NCBI RefSeq assembly: GCF_003073045.1
Contig: NC_037592.1
Coordinates: forward strand, 2,825,371-2,889,370
DNA from: Pomacea canaliculata
Lineage: Eukaryota; Mollusca; Gastropoda; Architaenioglossa; Ampullariidae
Length of the DNA stretch: 64,000 nucleotides
Direction of reading: 5' to 3'
Part shown: piece after piece, positions 1 through 11,584 of the stretch
Layout: every line of letters begins with the position of its first letter
How positions within the stretch are numbered: the first letter of the stretch is position 1
Notes under the pieces: model-generated
The model's input: only the letters and a program-made list of their open reading frames with translations
What the model was told of the DNA's origin: nothing
Database searches by the model: none
Translations under genes and position numbers: made by a program

Positions 1-479
1 AAACACTTCAGCACGCATGCAAGTTACCTATGAAGATTTTACATAGCAGAAGCTGAAGGAGTTAATGAACACTAATGATAAATTAGTTTCAAGAATATTA
101 CTTAAAGAGTGCATTTGATCAAAGTGATTTTTTTTTCACATGCAAAGGTGTTTTGACGTTTTAAGGTTACACCTTACACTAGAGCCATCGTTGAGGGCTT
201 TAATGATGGCTAAGACCTTAAAAAGGGATTGGTCCTGAAAATCAGCCTTGTGTAATCATGGCTAATTAAAATTGCTTAAGGAGTCTGCAATGCCATAAGT
301 TTTTTTCTTTTTGCAGTTATAAATTTTAGAGAAAGTTGGCATAATTAGAAATTATGAACGATGGTAAAAAAAATGTATACATCTGTGTAAGACTGGCATT
401 CCTTCTTTGTGTGATCTGCGAAATCTGTGGAACAGTACAGACTAAGAGTCTTGTAAATTTTCTTCGTTGTTAAATTATT

Positions 480-1490
480 GCATCATGTCCTCATAGCCTC
501 TCATGGCAGACTGTCAAATGGCTTTTTAGTCAACAAAGTTGTGGTATATGACCTGCTGAGGCTTCTTGATAAATCCTCTATATTTAATTGGGGTGGGCAA
601 ATAGCGGCCCGCGGGCCGCATGCGGTTCTCTGCGGCCCGCAGAAGCCCTTTGGCAACACAAAAAAAAAAATTACCGAAAACAGAGTTCCAAAGAAGATTT
701 GTGGATTTTAAGGAGATGGAATCAAAATTCAACATATTATCATGTCCTTTTTTCTGTTCATGTTGATGATGCACCTGATGAATTACAACTTCAACTGATA
801 CACCTTCAATCAGATCATGCATTGAAGGATCGGTTTTATTCCGTCACTGGTTGAGTTTTATAAGTGCCTCTCCAACAAATCATTTCCTTGTTTAAGAGTA
901 TTTGCTGCCCAGCTATTTTCAATATTTGGTTCAAGTTACACCTGTGAGCAAACTTTTTCCTGCATAAATATAAACAAGTCAAAGAACAGGTCATTGCTTT
1001 CAGATGCAAACTTGCAGTCAGTTATGAGAGTATCTACCAGTAATTTTGAGCCAAATTTTAAAAGAATTGTTCAGCAAAATTGTATTCAAAAACATTTTTC
1101 TCATTAAATTGTGTGTGCTTAATTGTTCATTCTGGTTTTATATTTATTCCTACAGTGTTACATATTTCATGTGCTCATTATTAAATAAATGCGTTTGTTT
1201 ACAATTTGGCGATTTTACGTCGTTTTTTGTATTCAATTACAAGGTGCGGCCCTCGGACTAGTCATGACCCAGCAACGCGGCCCTCGCAACAAAAAAGTTT
1301 GCCCACCCCTGCTCTATAAGATCTGCTCAGTTGAGCTTCTATGTGGTCTGAAGCCCTCCTGTTCTTCCATTAGCTGTTCCTCTCTGGTGGCACTGTTGCG
1401 GTTCTGTACAACTTCATCGTGACTTTGCTTGGGTGGGTAAGGCTTGTGGTCCTGTAGTTCTGACACTGCACTGGACAGCAAAAAAAAAAA
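480..1490 (-). repeat. LINE reverse-transcriptase fragment, split by a hAT insertion
   Basis: Minus-strand translation of 1319-1480 gives the non-LTR RT motif EEQEGFRPHRSSTEQIL. Translation of about 490-575 gives QQVIYHNFVD followed by a decayed KKPFDS-like tail. In intact elements these motifs are about 20 residues apart in one RT domain (FRPGRSTTEQI ... YHNFIDFKKAFD). Here they are separated by the transposon at 584-1311. The copy has stops and is only a few hundred bases long, so it is dead. The same family recurs at 22.4-23.4 and 26.9-29.1 kb. The first 480 bases of the window show nothing I can name. Confidence 0.75.
584..1311 (+). mobile_element. Decayed hAT-type DNA transposon with transposase remnant
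   Basis: The left end carries GGGGTGGGCAAA (590-601) and the right end TTTGCCCACCCCTG (1298-1311), an inverted terminal repeat of the CAGGGGTGGGCAAA type. Flanks read CTCTATAT (576-583) and CTCTATAA (1312-1319), a good 8-bp target duplication as hAT elements make. A few extra bases (TTAATT) precede the left repeat. Inside, plus-strand frames around 700-1080 give SVHVDDAPDELQLQLIHLQ and, in broken frames, text like the C-terminal dimerisation region of hAT transposases related to GTF2IRD2/ZBED-type proteins. Several stops and frame breaks make it non-functional. Confidence 0.7.
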
Positions 1491-3386
1491 CACTAGCAAA
1501 GGCAGAGCGAACTGACATCCTGGGCTCTTAACATGACAAGCTCAGATAGATTGGGGTGAGGCTGTACCCAGCGCAAAGTATGGCAATCTAGAAGTCAACG
1601 CAAGCCCCAAATGGCAGCCATTGCTGCTGTGGTCTGACATGGAATACATTTTTGTGTGCTCATCTCTCTCAATGATTATTTCTTCCACCCCTGGTCCAGG
1701 CTTAACTTCTTGCATAGCCTTTTCTCTCTCATGCATCAGATTTCAATAAATCAACTTTGTCACCAAAGCCACAAGTTTTGTGCAGTCTACTTTTATCATT
1801 TGATCATAAAGTGTATACTATACCATTTGAATATTCCAAGAGCATATGGTAGACTTGCAACACAATTTTTTAGAATTTTTATTTAAAAAATTCAAAATGA
1901 AGCTTTAAATGCATGGACCATACTAATTTCATTGAAATTATCATTGGTTACCAAAAAAAAAAATAATAATTAAAATAAAAAAAAAAAACCAAACATTGGC
2001 CACTACTTAAATACTTCATGAAAAGCAATGGCAAAGCTTAGCAAAAATAAAATCCATTAAAAAATTCTTGGATAAAATTTATTTGCAGCATACAACCATA
2101 AAAACACAGAACACATAACAGATATTCATGAAGTCTTTGAAGAATGAAAAACATTTTTTCGGTTTCGATAAGTTTATAAGTGGCTTAAGCTAGAGATGCC
2201 CATCCAAAATTAAAGTGCAATGGTTGAGTGGGAAGTATACAATTTTACATAAGTGATGTAAATATCTACCCACATTTACTTTTTATTTCTGCTTTCCACA
2301 TTCAATACCTTAGGTGGAAACTCAACAGAAATTTTTAAGACATTTTGTAAGGTTGCACAGGGTTTGATTTGCATGGATTAAAATTAATGCCTACATTTAT
2401 CAGAAATCTTTTAAATTAGAAATTTAGGCTTTTAAAGAAATGGCACTGATACTTTGAAAGACACTCAAATGCTAACATTAGCTATAGAGAATTTTAGTGT
2501 GGCTAGAATCATTTAGGATGCCAATAATCTTATAAAAGAAACTAAAAGCAAAGACATTTTTTTTCTATATAGCCAAAAAAAAAAAAAAAAACCCCCAGGC
2601 TACTCATAAACTAAAAGAGAATGCACAAAATCATTTATGAACCACCCAAGTCTTTCCTTGTACAAGACAAGGGAAAGGGGGTTGATTAGGGCAAACATGT
2701 TACAGGTTTCAAAACTGGCTAAGTTGCACTGTCCACACCACTAACGCAGAATTTCAGGTCTGAGCATTGTTTTAATGCCAACATTTCCTATAGTCATAGA
2801 CACATGGATGGTGTTTTTATATAAAATGTCTATTGTGGAATGAACAAAAACATTGGGATTAAAAAAAGACCAATTACAAATTACAAAAACGATCCATGAA
2901 CTACATGTATCAATGTGATTTAGAGACCCCTTTGGTTTGTCTGATTTGTGGTCAAAGAGTGAATCAAGAATATACACAGCACAATTTTTGGAAGATGAAA
3001 AAAGGTACCACATTTACATCCAACAAACAGAATCCTCAACAATTTTTGATGACACATGGTGCTCAATCTCTGCTCCTGAAAACAAAACAATGTAAAAAAT
3101 AAGAAACAAAATTACCATAGCAGAGATATATTATAAGATTCAATCATTACAGAACCAAGAAACTAGGACAAAAATGAAGCATTGCAAATGAATCTTGCTT
3201 TACATTTAAAGCATATAAAAATTAGGCCCCAAAAAAATATGCTTTGGATCTGGAGGATTATTTAAGTACTTCAGCGTGTTTTCATTTCAGATCGTCAATA
3301 ATAAGAGTTAAGAGAAATATAGACTACAGGAAACATATCCCAACTAGTAAAATGCATAAGAACAGACTATAAGCTCTCTGCATGAA
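1491..3386. other. AT-rich 3' flank of the SRSF3-like gene
   Basis: No coding region is recognisable. The segment closest to 3386 is probably 3' UTR of the minus-strand SRSF3-like gene. Minus-strand AATAAA candidates (TTTATT on the plus strand) occur near 2090 and 2283, but none can be assigned without transcripts. There are A-runs at 1952-1988 and 2575-2590. Confidence 0.4.
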
Positions 3387-6300
3387 TTACCGGCTGCGAG
3401 TGGGACTTCGGCTTGCACTGTGCTGGCGGACATGGTCTCGACTGCCACTGCGACTACTCCGTTTACCACGAACAGGAGAAAAGGATCGACTTCTGCTGCG
3501 TGGCCTACGTGGTGAAGGTGACCTGGAACAATCATACTCTACTTTTTAAAATATTTGAACCTTTAAATGGCATCTGCTGTAGACAAAATATCTTTTTCCA
3601 TGCTTCATCCACAAATCAATTTGAGTTGGGCTACATAACACACGTTCAAGTTTATCAGGTTCGCCAAATCTTAACATGAGTAATTTACAGATTACTAAAG
3701 ACTTGCAGATATTAACTCCACAGAGATAAAGCACAACAACTGAAATGCTTAAAAAAAAAAAAGCTAGAGGTAAAGCCTATGTCAAGAAAGACTTGCCGAT
3801 TATTACTTGATAAGAGCAACATTAAGACATTACTTGGAATACTTCACAAGTACTTTTAAGAGTGAAAACCACCAAAAGGCATTTGCAGATGATACTGCAC
3901 ATAAAACTATTGATTCTGTGAATGGAATTTCTCATTTCTTTTTTTGGTCTTGTTCCTATTCATCCCCGAGTGGAGAATTTCTTAGATATTACATTATTAT
4001 TCTCACACATCAGCGCTTCACTGATGAGAATGACCCGATCAATTTTAATGACAGTTATATTCTATATTTGAATTTTTTTTAAATCTTTGAATCAGTAAAA
4101 TAGAGGGGTAGTGTCTGTATGGGTATCACTGATAACTAGCCTTTTGTGCTTAAGCTACAAGATATAGCACATTGAATTTAGGGAAAGCCTTGCTCTCTCA
4201 AATATTCAGCTTTCACTAAATTTCAATATTTTAACAATATCTATCTCAATTGCACAGCCAAAATATCCCTAACTCTTGCAGCTTAAAAGCAAGCGTCTAC
4301 TTAACAATACCTGTCATTTCTAATATGATTAAAGGAGGCTGCCAAACAAATGCCTCTGTTCCTACAGCTGACACAATGAATACATCTTATTTCATAAGGA
4401 TCTTTGATGATAAAATATAAACGATAATTTTATAAAAATCATCACACTTCAAATAACACATTTAACTTGTTTCTACCAAAAGCCACTTCACTGAAACAAA
4501 GTTACATGTGCAAACTTATAATCTGTCCTGGCCAATTTAAAGCAGATTTCTATTCGCAAACTATGATAAGGGCAAAGCAGCAAATGTCAAAACAGATGAA
4601 TTCATGAGTTGGTAAAGATAAGAATGGCAAAGCCACCAAACATGCATGACTAAAGTTACCTGCTGGAGGAGGAGAAACAAGAAAAATCCTCTCACAAAGG
4701 CGAGAACAACAAATTTTCAAAATTTTACCCTGCTTTTCAGAGGAAATCAAAGGGTCACAGGGAAGAAATACCTTTGAAAATATGACAAGGTGGAATCTGG
4801 GAAAGGCTAAATAAATAAAAACATTTGTAACCTTCTAACGACACAAAAACTTGCATTTAAGGTTTGCATAACTTAGAATATATCATAGATCCAGAAATGT
4901 TCAAATATGCAGAAAATAACCAATCTAACATTACTACTGAAAGACAGAGTAATCTTAAACAAGAATCCTTTTATGGAAAATTAATTTTAAAAAGTTCTCT
5001 TAAAGACTGCTCTCAAAGCTTATTACAGTCCAAAATCATGATGATTTTGAAACAAGTGGCAAACCTTCTGACAAAACATCTGCTTGCTATACCAAATACC
5101 AGTACTACACAACTCTTGCATAAAAATAACTGCAACTCCACAAAAGAGGGATGATGCTGTAACATTCGGCATAAGGATCACAACCAAATGCATTATGATG
5201 AGTTGCCATAATCTTACAACAGCCATGTCCAGACGGTCTAGACACAAGCTGAATCTGACTGTACAAAGTCTGCTGAAAATATCCTAGTCATGGGAACAAA
5301 TTGTTCAAAAGAATGTGGGCCCTTTTCTAGACACTCTGTCCATAGTTTGAGACTTCTGATACCATTAAACTAGCTATCCTTCACATTTTACACCCATATA
5401 CAATTAAACATAGGATGGCTGGCTGAAATAGCCCTGAGGAGATATGTCCTGCCAGTTCTGTATGTAATGCCCAGAAAAGTGAAAAGAGGAAACCAATGGG
5501 GTCAGCCTATCTGCCTCTTCAGTTGAATTATGACTACATAGCTAACTGTTGTACTATGCTCATCATCTTCCTGGTCCTAATTAAAATTTTCCTTTGTGGA
5601 GTCATTACTATTAAGGGGAGTCCGCGCTGACAGTGAAGGGCAGATGTGGCCAAGCTGAGGCTTCTCGCTGAAAAGAAGGGCAGACAGACGGGCAGGGTGG
5701 ATGCATGGTGTGCCGGTGCACGTGTTGAAACGGTGCTATGGAAGCAGATGCTGAGGTTTGCTCAGCAGACTATGGCTGACTGGGAGAAGATTAGGCAGTT
5801 GATTTCAGATGCCCAGATGAGCGCAGATAAAGATGAGCTTGTGCCTGGAATTTGGTCAATGTACATGCAACTTTAAATCAAGAATATACTGATTACACAG
5901 CAAGTCTGTTTAAACACTAAGGTGTATGAAAAATTGATGTGTAAACAAGCAACACAGCAACAAAAGGCTACATTAACACAGACATTCTGGAAACTATACC
6001 TTAAACTGTAGAATTAATTTTACTTTTATTTCACTGTTTTATGATGGGATGATAACTGTTACACTTACTCTTTAAAATCTAAAATTTGCTGCTGACAGTG
6101 GTTATTAAGTTATCTGGGAAAAAAAAACTGAAAAATACTTTTTAAAAAAACTTATGCAGCAACAAGCCATAAAAAGCTTAAAGATTATAACAAAAACATT
6201 ATACCATCATATGTGATGCTTGCATGCGTTTAAAAACATTCCCCACACTGGCAACAGACGTAAGATCAATGCCACAAAAATTAACCTCTCAAAAATCTGT

Positions 6301-8374
6301 CTTGAACCATATTACTGATTGAATTAGTAGGAAAGTGCTTGCACCTTGAGTCTGTCTTGAACCATATTACTGATTGAATTAGTAGAAAAGTGCTTCCACC
6401 TTGAGGCAATCTCCGTTGGGAGAGAGGAGTGATGGAAGTGGGGAAGAAACAAGAGTATCTGGAGAAATCATTTGACAGCTAGCATTGCGAACAGGTGTCA
6501 CATAAAGTGAGCATCCCGAGAGAGATCCGAACGCAAGAACATTTTACTGATGTGGTCACAAATGAGTCTTAACTACAACACTATTTGTGCCCTATTTTTA
6601 CTAACTAAAGACTTTATCAGTTTATCAATGAAGTTTCATTCATCTTTTAATAAAATTATACAGATTTCATTAGGGAAACAGACAGATGAGTGATTAGAGC
6701 ACTGGTACTAAACAAGGTGTGCCAATTTGATACCCTTGTTGTGCAGTAAACTTCTCCCAATTGACCCAGCTGTCTGGAATAAGACTCCACAGAGTGTAGA
6801 GAAAGGTAAAGTTGAGAGAGAGGAAAAGAAAAAGATGGGCACTGCCCTCACCTCACAAAAGCTGGCTTCATGAAAAGTGTAATCTTAACATTAACTTCCA
6901 ATAACTTAAAAAAACAAAAACGGTCAGGGAATGACCTTCACTTTCAGATAGGATTCCATCTTAAAGGGTGATTAATTTAATTTTTAGTGTGAATACAGTT
7001 TCAAGGACACTGCTTATTAATTCTAAACTGTCACTGAAATTAATGAGAGGGAAAAAAGTAAAAATCATTAAATGTATATTTTACTCCAGAGCAACAAAAC
7101 ACAATGAGTAGTAATAACTGTGCACAGAATAACTTGTAAACAAAGTCTCATTAAAAGGGGTAAAATACATGATAATGGGACAAAGCAGACTGAAAGTGAT
7201 GAAAAAAGGAGTATATGACAAAAGACCCCAAATCAGCATTACTCTGAGCACTGGTTCAGCATAAAGGACTTATGATTACCATCAATTCTGTAAAGATAAA
7301 GAATGAAGAGGCAGGAAAAGCAAGCCTACAACTGGAGTTTCCTCATATCACCTTTGCCATGCTGTGAAAGAGTAAGACATTGACCTTAACAAATTTTCCG
7401 ATGCTTGTTTTTAGAAATTGTAACACAGATTGTTTTACAAATATTACCTGCGTGAGAACCGATATTCATCATACACAGGTCGTCCCCTTGGTGGAGGACC
7501 TCCAAATCCTCTACCTCTGCGTGACCTTCCAGTAGACATTTCAACTCGAACTCTGCGGCCATTGATTCGCCTGTTACAAACCACAGAAAACATCTTCCAT
7601 GATAAATGTTTTTAGATAACATATTTCCTGTTAAGAAATATGAATTTTCAAAATCATATACAATTAAAAAAATCTTAAAATTAATTCTATACTAACATTT
7701 TCAATTTTTCTGAAAGAAGCTTCTTAAATTTAATTCCTGAAAATACTCTGTAGTTCCAGTACTAGTGTCTCACCAAATCAACTTATTAATCTGATGTTTA
7801 CTGCAATATGTACTTTTAAAAATTGCTTAACATATGCACAGGTATAGTCCCCATACTCACGCATTAATGCACTTGCAAAAATATACACATGTACTAAGAT
7901 TAACAAGCACGTGACTTTCATAGCCAAATCCAAATTACCCATTTTATTGCTACTAGAAAAAAAAAAAAGATGAAAATATTGACATGGAATTAGAAACCAT
8001 TTATACTTTTCTGCATTATTGCAATATGCAAACTAAACATACAAAGTCTTTTAAATGGCTAGGGTAAACATAATACCATAATTCCTTGAAGTCTGAGTGA
8101 AAAATTCTCAAGACACCAACCCATTTGTGCTGCATGTCAGCAGTGTATCATTAAACAAAACTTACGTTCCATCCAGAGCTCGAACAGCATCTTCTGCATC
8201 ACGAGGATCATCAAACTCAACAAAAGCAAATCCAGCTGGTCTCCGGGCTACCCACACATTCTTTAGTGTACCATATTTTGAAAATTTTTCCTCAAGTTCA
8301 TGCTTCGGGCAACCATGCCCAAGTTCTCCCACATAGACTTTGCAGTCTAGATTCCAGTCTCTTGGGTGTGACAT
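3387..8374 (-). CDS. SRSF3: SRSF3-like serine/arginine-rich splicing factor
   Basis: An SR protein that binds exonic RNA and promotes splice-site choice and mRNA export in the nucleus. Three coding exons join in phase: 8374-8166, 7570-7448 and 3522-3387, giving 155 residues. Residues 9-83 form one RRM with RNP2 KVYVGEL (12-18) and RNP1 AGFAFVEF (47-54). A Gly/Arg/Pro linker follows ([12 protein letters not shown]), then an RS tail from about 109 ending SRSPTRSR. There is no CCHC zinc knuckle and no second RRM, so SRSF3 fits better than SRSF7 (human SRSF3 is 164 residues). The start is the first ATG after an acceptor at 8392, so that exon carries 17 bases of 5' UTR and an upstream non-coding exon must exist. 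The 3.9-kb second intron is unusually long beside the 0.6-kb first one. The gene is divergent from the CD225 gene. Confidence 0.93.
5600..5880. other. GC-richer island inside the long SRSF3 intron
   Basis: This patch stands out from the AT-rich intron around it. A plus-strand reading frame (5646-5876) is open and looks fairly protein-like ([20 protein letters not shown]), but I do not recognise it. In gene sense (minus) the frame continued from exon 2 meets stops. It could therefore be a PTC-bearing cassette exon of the kind SR genes use for autoregulation, or a captured fragment. Neither is shown. Confidence 0.3.
6296..6405. repeat. Two-copy tandem repeat, 55-bp unit
   Basis: TCTGTCTTGAACCATATTAC begins at 6296 and again at 6351. 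The two 55-bp copies differ at only two or three positions, so this is a recent local duplication inside the SRSF3 intron. Confidence 0.9.
6670..6900 (+). repeat. Old copy of tRNA-SINE family B
   Basis: Resembles the better copy at 57360-57600 in order and wording: GAGTGATTAGAGCACTGGTA (A-box side), a decayed B-box, then CAATTGACCCAGCTG, GGAATAAGACTCC, and GCACTGCCCTCACCTCACAAAAGCTG. Heavily diverged. Confidence 0.55.
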
Positions 8375-8999
8375 CTTGCAGACAACAAACACTGAAACAA
8401 AAGCACTGGTTACACACACTGAAGTCAATTATAAGACATAAATAAAACTTGAAAAAAGCTTAGTAAAGAAGAAGAAAATGCGAGTTTGCACATTTTCCAA
8501 AACAGACATTTGAGTAAATCAATGAAAAAAATAACTAGCCAAACAAAATCTTTTTACACATTTTTATTATCTGTTACCCTTAAACATTTAACTTTAACAA
8601 TTATAACTGCTTGTCAATTAACTGCAAGATAAAAATTGTAAATGTCAAACTTTTTACGCCAAATAAAAGGTTGTAGAGCGCGGCTGTTCATGATATTGAT
8701 AAGAATCTTTATATAACGCATGTTTTGACAAAAACCAAATGCGAAAAATCTTTCACAAATATGACACGCATAAACAAACAAAAAAAAAAAAAACGCCTAG
8801 AAGGAAGTGCACCGAACCCTCTCCCTAAAAAAAAAAAGTACAATTTGTGTAGCTTTAGTATCTTCGACAAGATGTTGGGTACTATGGCAGAAGCACAATG
8901 AAGGAACGGAATGACGCAAATATTTAGACACGTTTATCGAGCATATTGCATTCTGCAATATAACACATTACATAACTTTTATAAGGAATAAGCGTGTTT

Positions 9000-9660
9000 C
9001 TAAACATTACTAGTACTTTTCTTTATTTAACTGTGTACTGTACCTCTGAAAAATAACAGTTAAATTGAACGCGTGGCGTCACACGGACGATATATAGAGC
9101 AGGAAGTAGCGAGCGGCAAATCAGGGGAAGTCATTCCACTGCTAACGTAAGGTGGCGACACCCATCCTTCTCTAGAATTTCATAACAAAGATGGTTATAA
9201 TTATGTTTTTTCTTAACCGAAAAATAACTTGTAGAAAGCTACGTTTGAGTACTTTTTTTTTATCAAACGTGGGTGGGGTATTTGGTCTGTACTAATTCGA
9301 ACCACTGATCATCCTCAAATCGCCAAATGACTACAGTCTTTAGTCATTAATATAAAATGTTTGTCGGACATCGTACACAAAGATTTCACCACAAGGAATG
9401 CATTCCTTATGTTAGTTTGAGCTCCTATAACACCCAGGCGACATGAAATTTGCGAAACATACCCTAGAAGACCACACATATTAGAACCCGAAACGTACCC
9501 TTATTACACCTTAGTGCGGATATTACACCTGCTGCGCGCATGCGCATTACCTGTTTTTACCTGTAAATTTTGACTCTTCTATAAACTAGAAGGAACTTCC
9601 GCAAGTAGAAAGTTGTGCGAGCTTCGACACAGTGAATTTGTAAGTGTGCAGAATATCGTT
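9000..9660. promoter_or_regulatory. Shared divergent promoter region of the SRSF3-like and CD225 genes
   Basis: The SRSF3-like gene runs left from this region and the CD225 gene runs right. The segment has more CG dinucleotides (GCGTGGCGTCACACGGACG near 9070; GCTGCGCGCATGCGCATTAC near 9531) than the flanking DNA. It contains a TATATA-like string near 9091. The NRF1-like palindrome GCGCATGCGC at about 9536-9545 is typical of housekeeping bidirectional promoters. Start sites are not known, so the limits are approximate. Confidence 0.45.
9600..9639 (+). other. Candidate non-coding first exon of the CD225 gene
   Basis: A donor-like ATTT|GTAAGTG occurs at 9640, about 100 bases to the right of the CG-rich promoter patch. 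The coding exon of the CD225 gene opens with an acceptor at 10876, so a 5' UTR exon is required upstream and this is the best candidate. The 5' limit is a guess. Confidence 0.35.
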
Positions 9661-10884
9661 TAAAAGTAAATTGTTTTCTGAGGTTGAAAACACTTGTAAA
9701 GCTTCATAGAAAATAGACTAGGTATTGAGGTATAGAAGGATCAAGTAAATTCAACTGTGAAGGTTGAACTGTCAGGCTGGGATTGTGACCAGGCTTTTGA
9801 GTTTTTGTCTCCACTCCTCAAAATTTAGCATTTAGCTTTTCGTCATTTTGATTCAAGGGCACATTTTTCTTTTCCAGCTTTCAAGTAGTTCTAATACATT
9901 ACTTAGTGACAAGTTAGTACTTTTCTTAGAGTTGTTTTCGGGAATCCGCAGAAAACAGTGCTAGTGTCCCAACGTTACGAGGATTTCTATATTTCAGGTA
10001 TGACTGAGCTCGAAAATGTTTAGGAACAAATGCGTTTCTCGGGTGGCACGCGACGCCGGGGCCTTGTTTGCCTGGTCTAATTTTAATTTGAGCAACCAAC
10101 ATTTTAAGAAATAATCTTTCACATGGTTCATTAATGACATAACCACTCTATGCTCCACTCCTCTTTGCTCAATAGGATTGCACCGGATGCCTCTTTTCGA
10201 GCATGCCACCCAAGTAAAGCATTTAGATTTGTTTTCAAATAGCAGGAGTACCAAATCACTGGATTATTATTCACCCACTGAATCTCGAAGTATGAGAGCT
10301 TATTTAAAGGTATAGTTGGGTGCAAACTTTTTTAAATGACTGAGTAAAGCTCAGTGCAAGATACTACATTATTTCCCCTATTCTGGATGAATCCCACCCT
10401 TCTGTCCTCAAGATACCTGCTATCAGCAAAATCATGATGTCATGTTTGCAAAGTATGTCTAACATATGGGATCAGTTATCCTATTTGGCTTAACAATATA
10501 AATGAATCCATGTTCAATCATGATGACGCTGCGTTGTTGACGTCTTTCTGCACATGCTGATGTTTAGTGATGGTGTCTGTCTTGAGAACAGAAGGGTGGT
10601 ATTCACCCATCTTCACTGAGCTTTACCTAATCATTAGAAGAAAATGTACTCCACTAGACCTTTAAAGTTAGTTCTTTTAGCTTTACCATCACATAGTAGA
10701 TATGTTTCCTTTTCTTGCTATCACATTTTCTGTGGTAATATTTTTTTTAAAAAATTGCTGTAGATAATAATCATTATGGGTGCTGTCAGTTTTAAAAAAT
10801 GTTGGAATCATGCTACATTTATGCTTGAAGAGGACAGCATTAGGCTGACTTATGTGGGTTTTTTTTTTTTCTTCAGAAGAGGCC

Positions 10885-11584
10885 ATGGCAGGAAAAGGGT
10901 TTACAACACCTGTTTCAGGGGATGTGTATGATACAAATCACAAACAGATCTTGGTGACTCGTGACCCCGTGTACTGCCACCCAGCAATACAAAATGGAGT
11001 CATTGTGGGTCGTCAGCCCTATGATTACTTGCCACTTGCAATCATCTGTGCTGTTTTTAACCCCCTTCTGGGGCCTGTTGCGATTGTTTTTTCAGGTGAG
11101 TAGTTCATCATAGTGTTTACCTGCATCTGTAGAGATGATGAAGTTAGATGGGTATTTACGGTTTGGTGAGAGTAGGATGGTTAAAATTTTTTTGTTATTT
11201 ACTTGAGCATCACACTTTTCCTCAGCTGGTGATAATAAACAATTTATATTAGCCAAAATTTGAGTTGGGCTTTTTTATTTATAGTTATTATATTACAGTT
11301 TACAATTATGACTGGCACTGTTCTTTTACAGAAAATTGGAAACATTGGTTAGATTTGCATATAAATAAAGAAAAATCCAGTTACAGTGATTAGAAAATAT
11401 TGTTTTTTTCTTTTCAGTCATGTCTAACCGGGCTTTCCAACAAGGTGATCTGAGATATGCTGACAAGTGGAGCCAGTATGCTTTTCTCACATGTATGATA
11501 ACCATTGTTGCTTCCATTGTCATATATATTGCATTGGCTTTTGCCCTTAGTCCTATCGGTGTTCGAGGGGGTCACAGCTACTGA
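10885..11584 (+). CDS. CD225/dispanin-family two-pass membrane protein
   Basis: Two coding exons, 10885-11095 and 11418-11584, join in phase 1 to give 125 residues. The start ATG follows the acceptor CTTCAG at 10871-10876 and has a good context (GGCCATGG). Residues 45-115 form a CD225 domain: a first hydrophobic segment (49-72, LPLAIICAVFNPLLGPVAIVFS), a conserved loop (SNRAFQQGDLRYADKWSQ), and a second membrane segment (91-114). The N-terminal 44 residues are soluble and lack the long proline-rich tail of PRRT proteins. The family includes IFITM, SYNDIG1, PRRT and TMEM233-type proteins, which sit in plasma or endosomal membranes and affect fusion or trafficking. Which subfamily this belongs to cannot be decided here. 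The intron is 322 bp. The first AATAAA after the stop is at 11951. Confidence 0.87.

Noticed and set aside
3413-3679. Plus-strand frame rich in Cys and His
   Set aside because: Antisense of the RS-tail exon of the SRSF3-like gene; no independent support.
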